Below, in pieces: positions 42,632 through 45,138 of a stretch of DNA of 45,138 nucleotides. The notes below the pieces were generated by a model. It worked only from the letters and a program-made list of their open reading frames with translations, searched no databases and was not told the origin of the DNA. The position numbers and the translations under genes were made by a program. This DNA comes from Candidatus Kapaibacterium sp. (GTDB lineage: Bacteria; Bacteroidota; Ignavibacteria; Kapaibacteriales; UBA2268): the NCBI GenBank assembly GCA_026390695.1, contig JAPLFL010000036.1, forward strand, positions 1-45,138. Reading direction: 5' to 3'. The number at the start of each line of letters is the position of its first letter. Position 1 is the stretch's first letter.

Positions 42632-45138
42632 ATGAATTACAATCTTTTTCGCTTCGTAGAACATCTCGACTATAACGAGTTTGTTGCATTTTCTGCAAAA
42701 ATGCTTAACAAATTTAATTATAAAGATATTTCCTACGAAAAAAAATATGTAAACATCGATGGAGTTAGCTACACTGTTTCCAATGATGGTAAAAAATATA
42801 TTGTTTCTGTTGTACAGAGCCAAGTTCCAATAGATGAAACTATTATTCAGCGGATGGAAATGCGTAAAATATATTACGAAGCTGATTCATCAATAATAAT
42901 TTCCTCGGCAGAATTTACGGAAGAGGCTTTGAATCTGGCTGAAATCATGAAATCTAAGTGCTATGGCAAGCATTATGTCGAATCTTTTCTTAGTGATTTT
43001 AATTCAGATTGCATTGGGTTTATAAATTATCTCTCAAATGAAAAAATTATCAAGCAAGATTACTCACCTGCAGAGATAATTCGCATGTATAACGAATTAA
43101 AAATCGGAAGTACTAAGATTCCTCAATTTGATTCGCTTAAATTTACAGTTCCGAACTTCTCTGATATTTTTATAAAATTCTGGAATAATTGGTATGATTT
43201 CCTGTTCTTTATGAATGAGCCATCAGACCTTGTTATGTTGAATGAAAAAAATATATCTGCTGACCAAATACTTGGGATTGATTTAACTTTCAAACCTAAA
43301 CCAAAAGTTAGAAAAGTTGAAGTCCATGTCCCCAAACAAGAAGTTCGGGCTGAAGATTCCGATGATTTCATCGAAGAAAAGCGTAATCTTATTAAAATGA
43401 AACCTAAACTTCCGCCACCACCACCTGCTCCACCGGTTATGCAAAGTATTCAGCCGGTTTCAACAAAGGAACCAACGTCACAGCAACCATTAACTAATGA
43501 TACATTCTATGTAAAGAATAAGAAAAAGAATAGGTTTTCCAAACCTGAATATACTGCAAAGCCCGGAGATTTGGTCTCAAAACCACCCGATCCACAGAGA
43601 ATTCAGGATAGAAGCATGTCTATGGATATTAACCAGATGCCAGCGTTTGCAAGTGGTAAGCAGCCAGTTAAATTGGAAAAAAAGAAACTAAATGTTAGTG
43701 CTCCTTCAAGAACTGGCATTGCAGCACCTGATATTAATCGTGAAGATAAACCGATTCTTGCCAAACATGAAAAATATAAACAATTACATAAACAAGCCGA
43801 AGTTGAAGTTGCAAAAGAAGCTCCTAAAGTAACTCATAAAGTTCATCATGTCGAAAAAGCTCCTGAAATTAAAGTTGCCGAGGTTAAAGCTACAGAAGTA
43901 AAGATTGCTGTCGAAAAAATTGCTGAGGCAAAAGTACCAAAAGAGAAAATTGCCAAGACAAGAAAACCTAAGCCAATCAAATACACTAATGAAGATTTAA
44001 TTGCAGCATATTTTGTTGTAAAGGAAAATCTTGGCAGAAAACCAACTGTAGCTCAGATGATTCAGCATGGCAGTTTCAGTTTTACTACTTATGTGAACCG
44101 CTGGGGCTCTTATAACAAGTTCTTGGTTAGTATAAATGAAGCTGAGCCTGAGAAAATCGAAACAAAAGAAGTGATTAAACCAATATCAAAAGAAGATAAA
44201 GCTGAACTTATTCTCGATACGGTTTTAGAGTCAAAAGCAGTTAAAAAAGCAGAGCCTATTATTCGGGAAATATCCGCCATCGAGCCGCCAGTCAAAGCGA
44301 ACAAACAGGAAATTATTGCACAGAAACAAGAGATTGTTGAAACTTTGGAATCGGGTACATTTGAACTTCAGATCGAAATGGTTCAGGAAGAGCCAGCACC
44401 TGTAGTTGAAGCTCCAGCTCAATTGACTTATGAACAAATAGTTTCGTTAAGAGAATCTAATGAAGTTCCTGACTCTGAAAATCACGTCTCCGTCGCCGAT
44501 GCTATAGATATGATTGATAAAATCTATCCTATTGAACATTCAAGTTCTGGTGTAATTGTAAAAGGATTGACTCCAATAACATCAGTACCAGAGCCGATTA
44601 GTGATATATATATATCAACACCAAAAATTGCTGAAGAATCTTTTATTATCAGAGATATTGATATGATCGTTTCAGTTCCGATAACTGAAATTAATGAAAC
44701 CACTGCAGAAGCCGCAGGAATGCAACCCTGTGAAAATGAAATTATTATTGAAGTTGCTGCCGAGCCAGAGCAGGAAATGCAGGTACAGGAAGCAATCATT
44801 CAGCCAGAAGAAACTGCAATTATTGAAATGGAAGTTGTTCCTGAAGTCATTGCTTCTCCAGAGCCAGAGCAGGAAATGCAGGTACAGGAAGCAACCGCTC
44901 AACCAGAAGAAACTGCAATTATAGAAATCGAAGTTGTTCCCGAAGTCATTGCCTCACCAGAGCCAGAGCAGGAAATGCAGGTACAGGAAGCAATCGCTCA
45001 ACCTGACGAAATTGCAATTATTGAAATCGAAGTTGTTCCTGAAGTCATTGCTTCATTAGAGCCAGAGCAGGAAATGCAGGTACAGGAAGCAATCGCTCAA
45101 CCGGACGAAACTGCAATTATTGAAATCGAACTTGTGCC
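42632..45138 (+). CDS. Large protein with Mrr-like N-terminus, HNH-associated repeat and acidic tandem repeats (cut by window edge)
   Basis: Open from ATG 42632 through the right edge (835 codons visible). Residues 1-125 resemble an Mrr/restriction-endonuclease-like fold (VEHLDYNEFVAFSAKMLNKF, DGKKYIVSVVQSQ), but the expected D...QxK catalytic pattern reads QSQ, so it is probably inactive. A Pro/Lys-rich linker follows (residues about 215-440). About 447-505 is a homing-endonuclease-associated repeat (YTNEDLIAAYFVV, LGRKPTVAQMI, YVNRWGSYNKFL). The tail is Glu/Pro/Val-rich with 33-residue repeats. Many domains that bind DNA or protein are possible; function is unknown. The C-terminus lies outside the window. 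Confidence 0.75.
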   Translation, partial: MNYNLFRFVEHLDYNEFVAFSAKMLNKFNYKDISYEKKYVNIDGVSYTVSNDGKKYIVSVVQSQVPIDETIIQRMEMRKIYYEADSSIIISSAEFTEEALNLAEIMKSKCYGKHYVESFLSDFNSDCIGFINYLSNEKIIKQDYSPAEIIRMYNELKIGSTKIPQFDSLKFTVPNFSDIFIKFWNNWYDFLFFMNEPSDLVMLNEKNISADQILGIDLTFKPKPKVRKVEVHVPKQEVRAEDSDDFIEEKRNLIKMKPKLPPPPPAPPVMQSIQPVSTKEPTSQQPLTNDTFYVKNKKKNRFSKPEYTAKPGDLVSKPPDPQRIQDRSMSMDINQMPAFASGKQPVKLEKKKLNVSAPSRTGIAAPDINREDKPILAKHEKYKQLHKQAEVEVAKEAPKVTHKVHHVEKAPEIKVAEVKATEVKIAVEKIAEAKVPKEKIAKTRKPKPIKYTNEDLIAAYFVVKENLGRKPTVAQMIQHGSFSFTTYVNRWGSYNKFLVSINEAEPEKIETKEVIKPISKEDKAELILDTVLESKAVKKAEPIIREISAIEPPVKANKQEIIAQKQEIVETLESGTFELQIEMVQEEPAPVVEAPAQLTYEQIVSLRESNEVPDSENHVSVADAIDMIDKIYPIEHSSSGVIVKGLTPITSVPEPISDIYISTPKIAEESFIIRDIDMIVSVPITEINETTAEAAGMQPCENEIIIEVAAEPEQEMQVQEAIIQPEETAIIEMEVVPEVIASPEPEQEMQVQEATAQPEETAIIEIEVVPEVIASPEPEQEMQVQEAIAQPDEIAIIEIEVVPEVIASLEPEQEMQVQEAIAQPDETAIIEIELV
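44762..45138 (+). repeat. 99-bp in-frame tandem repeats (four copies, last one cut)
   Basis: Copies start at 44762, 44861, 44960 and 45059, exactly 99 bp apart, each opening with EPEQEMQVQEA and ending near VVPEVIAS. They encode 33-residue acidic units. High identity indicates recent expansion. The array continues beyond the window. Confidence 0.95.

Overview
The window looks like a chromosome segment of an AT-rich, flagellated member of the Bacteroidota/Chlorobiota/Ignavibacteria-Kapabacteria assemblage. The grounds are two proteins with type IX secretion (T9SS) C-terminal sorting domains, an Omp28-like lipoprotein, a DUF6029-like outer-membrane protein, a divergent BshC, and a flagellar export cluster (fliP-fliQ-fliR-flhB). 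This is inference from gene content; no rRNA or tRNA gene was seen.

Layout. (1) 1-9.3 kb: the end of a transposase, a WYL regulator with a small upstream ORF, then a 2042-residue RHS/YD protein carrying LamG, FISUMP, Fn3-like and DUF5648-like modules, followed by a YD/Ig/T9SS protein. (2) 9.3-20.1 kb: an all-minus-strand genomic island. In transcription order it holds a tyrosine recombinase, a SAM methyltransferase, a DUF1848 protein, a DUF3696-type AAA ATPase, a PLD-like protein, a candidate retron msr-msd RNA, a retron-type reverse transcriptase with a HEPN-like C-terminus, a 62-residue protein, and a sigma-54 activator with a CARF-like sensor domain. (3) 20.1-24.5 kb: repeat-rich DNA with a phage ATPase remnant, an FGE-like gene, a gene apparently split by a 344-bp GIY-YIG unit with perfect 26-bp inverted ends, a MITE with target duplication, and 21-bp repeat arrays. 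(4) 24.5-32 kb: a YdeI-like gene, hypE, the flagellar export genes behind a possible sigma-54 promoter, nested MITEs, and a LolC/E-like permease. (5) 32-42.4 kb: minus-strand housekeeping and envelope genes (T9SS cargo, Omp28-like, DUF6029-like, TPR, murQ, rluA-like, folD, bshC, NifU-like, mrp). (6) 42.6 kb to the end: the start of a large repeat protein with an Mrr-like N-terminus.

The most promising candidate for an undescribed system is the island. A retron RT with NAxxH, YADD and VTG motifs carries a C-terminal RNxxxH (HEPN) motif. A perfect 12-bp inverted repeat 200 nt apart, with one arm at the RT start, looks like retron a1/a2. The same strand encodes an ATPase/PLD pair with a 4-nt overlap upstream, and a CARF/sigma-54 regulator downstream. 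A working model (inference) is a retron defence system in which RT-msDNA guards an ATPase-PLD and/or HEPN effector, and the CARF-bEBP responds to an RNA-damage or oligonucleotide signal.
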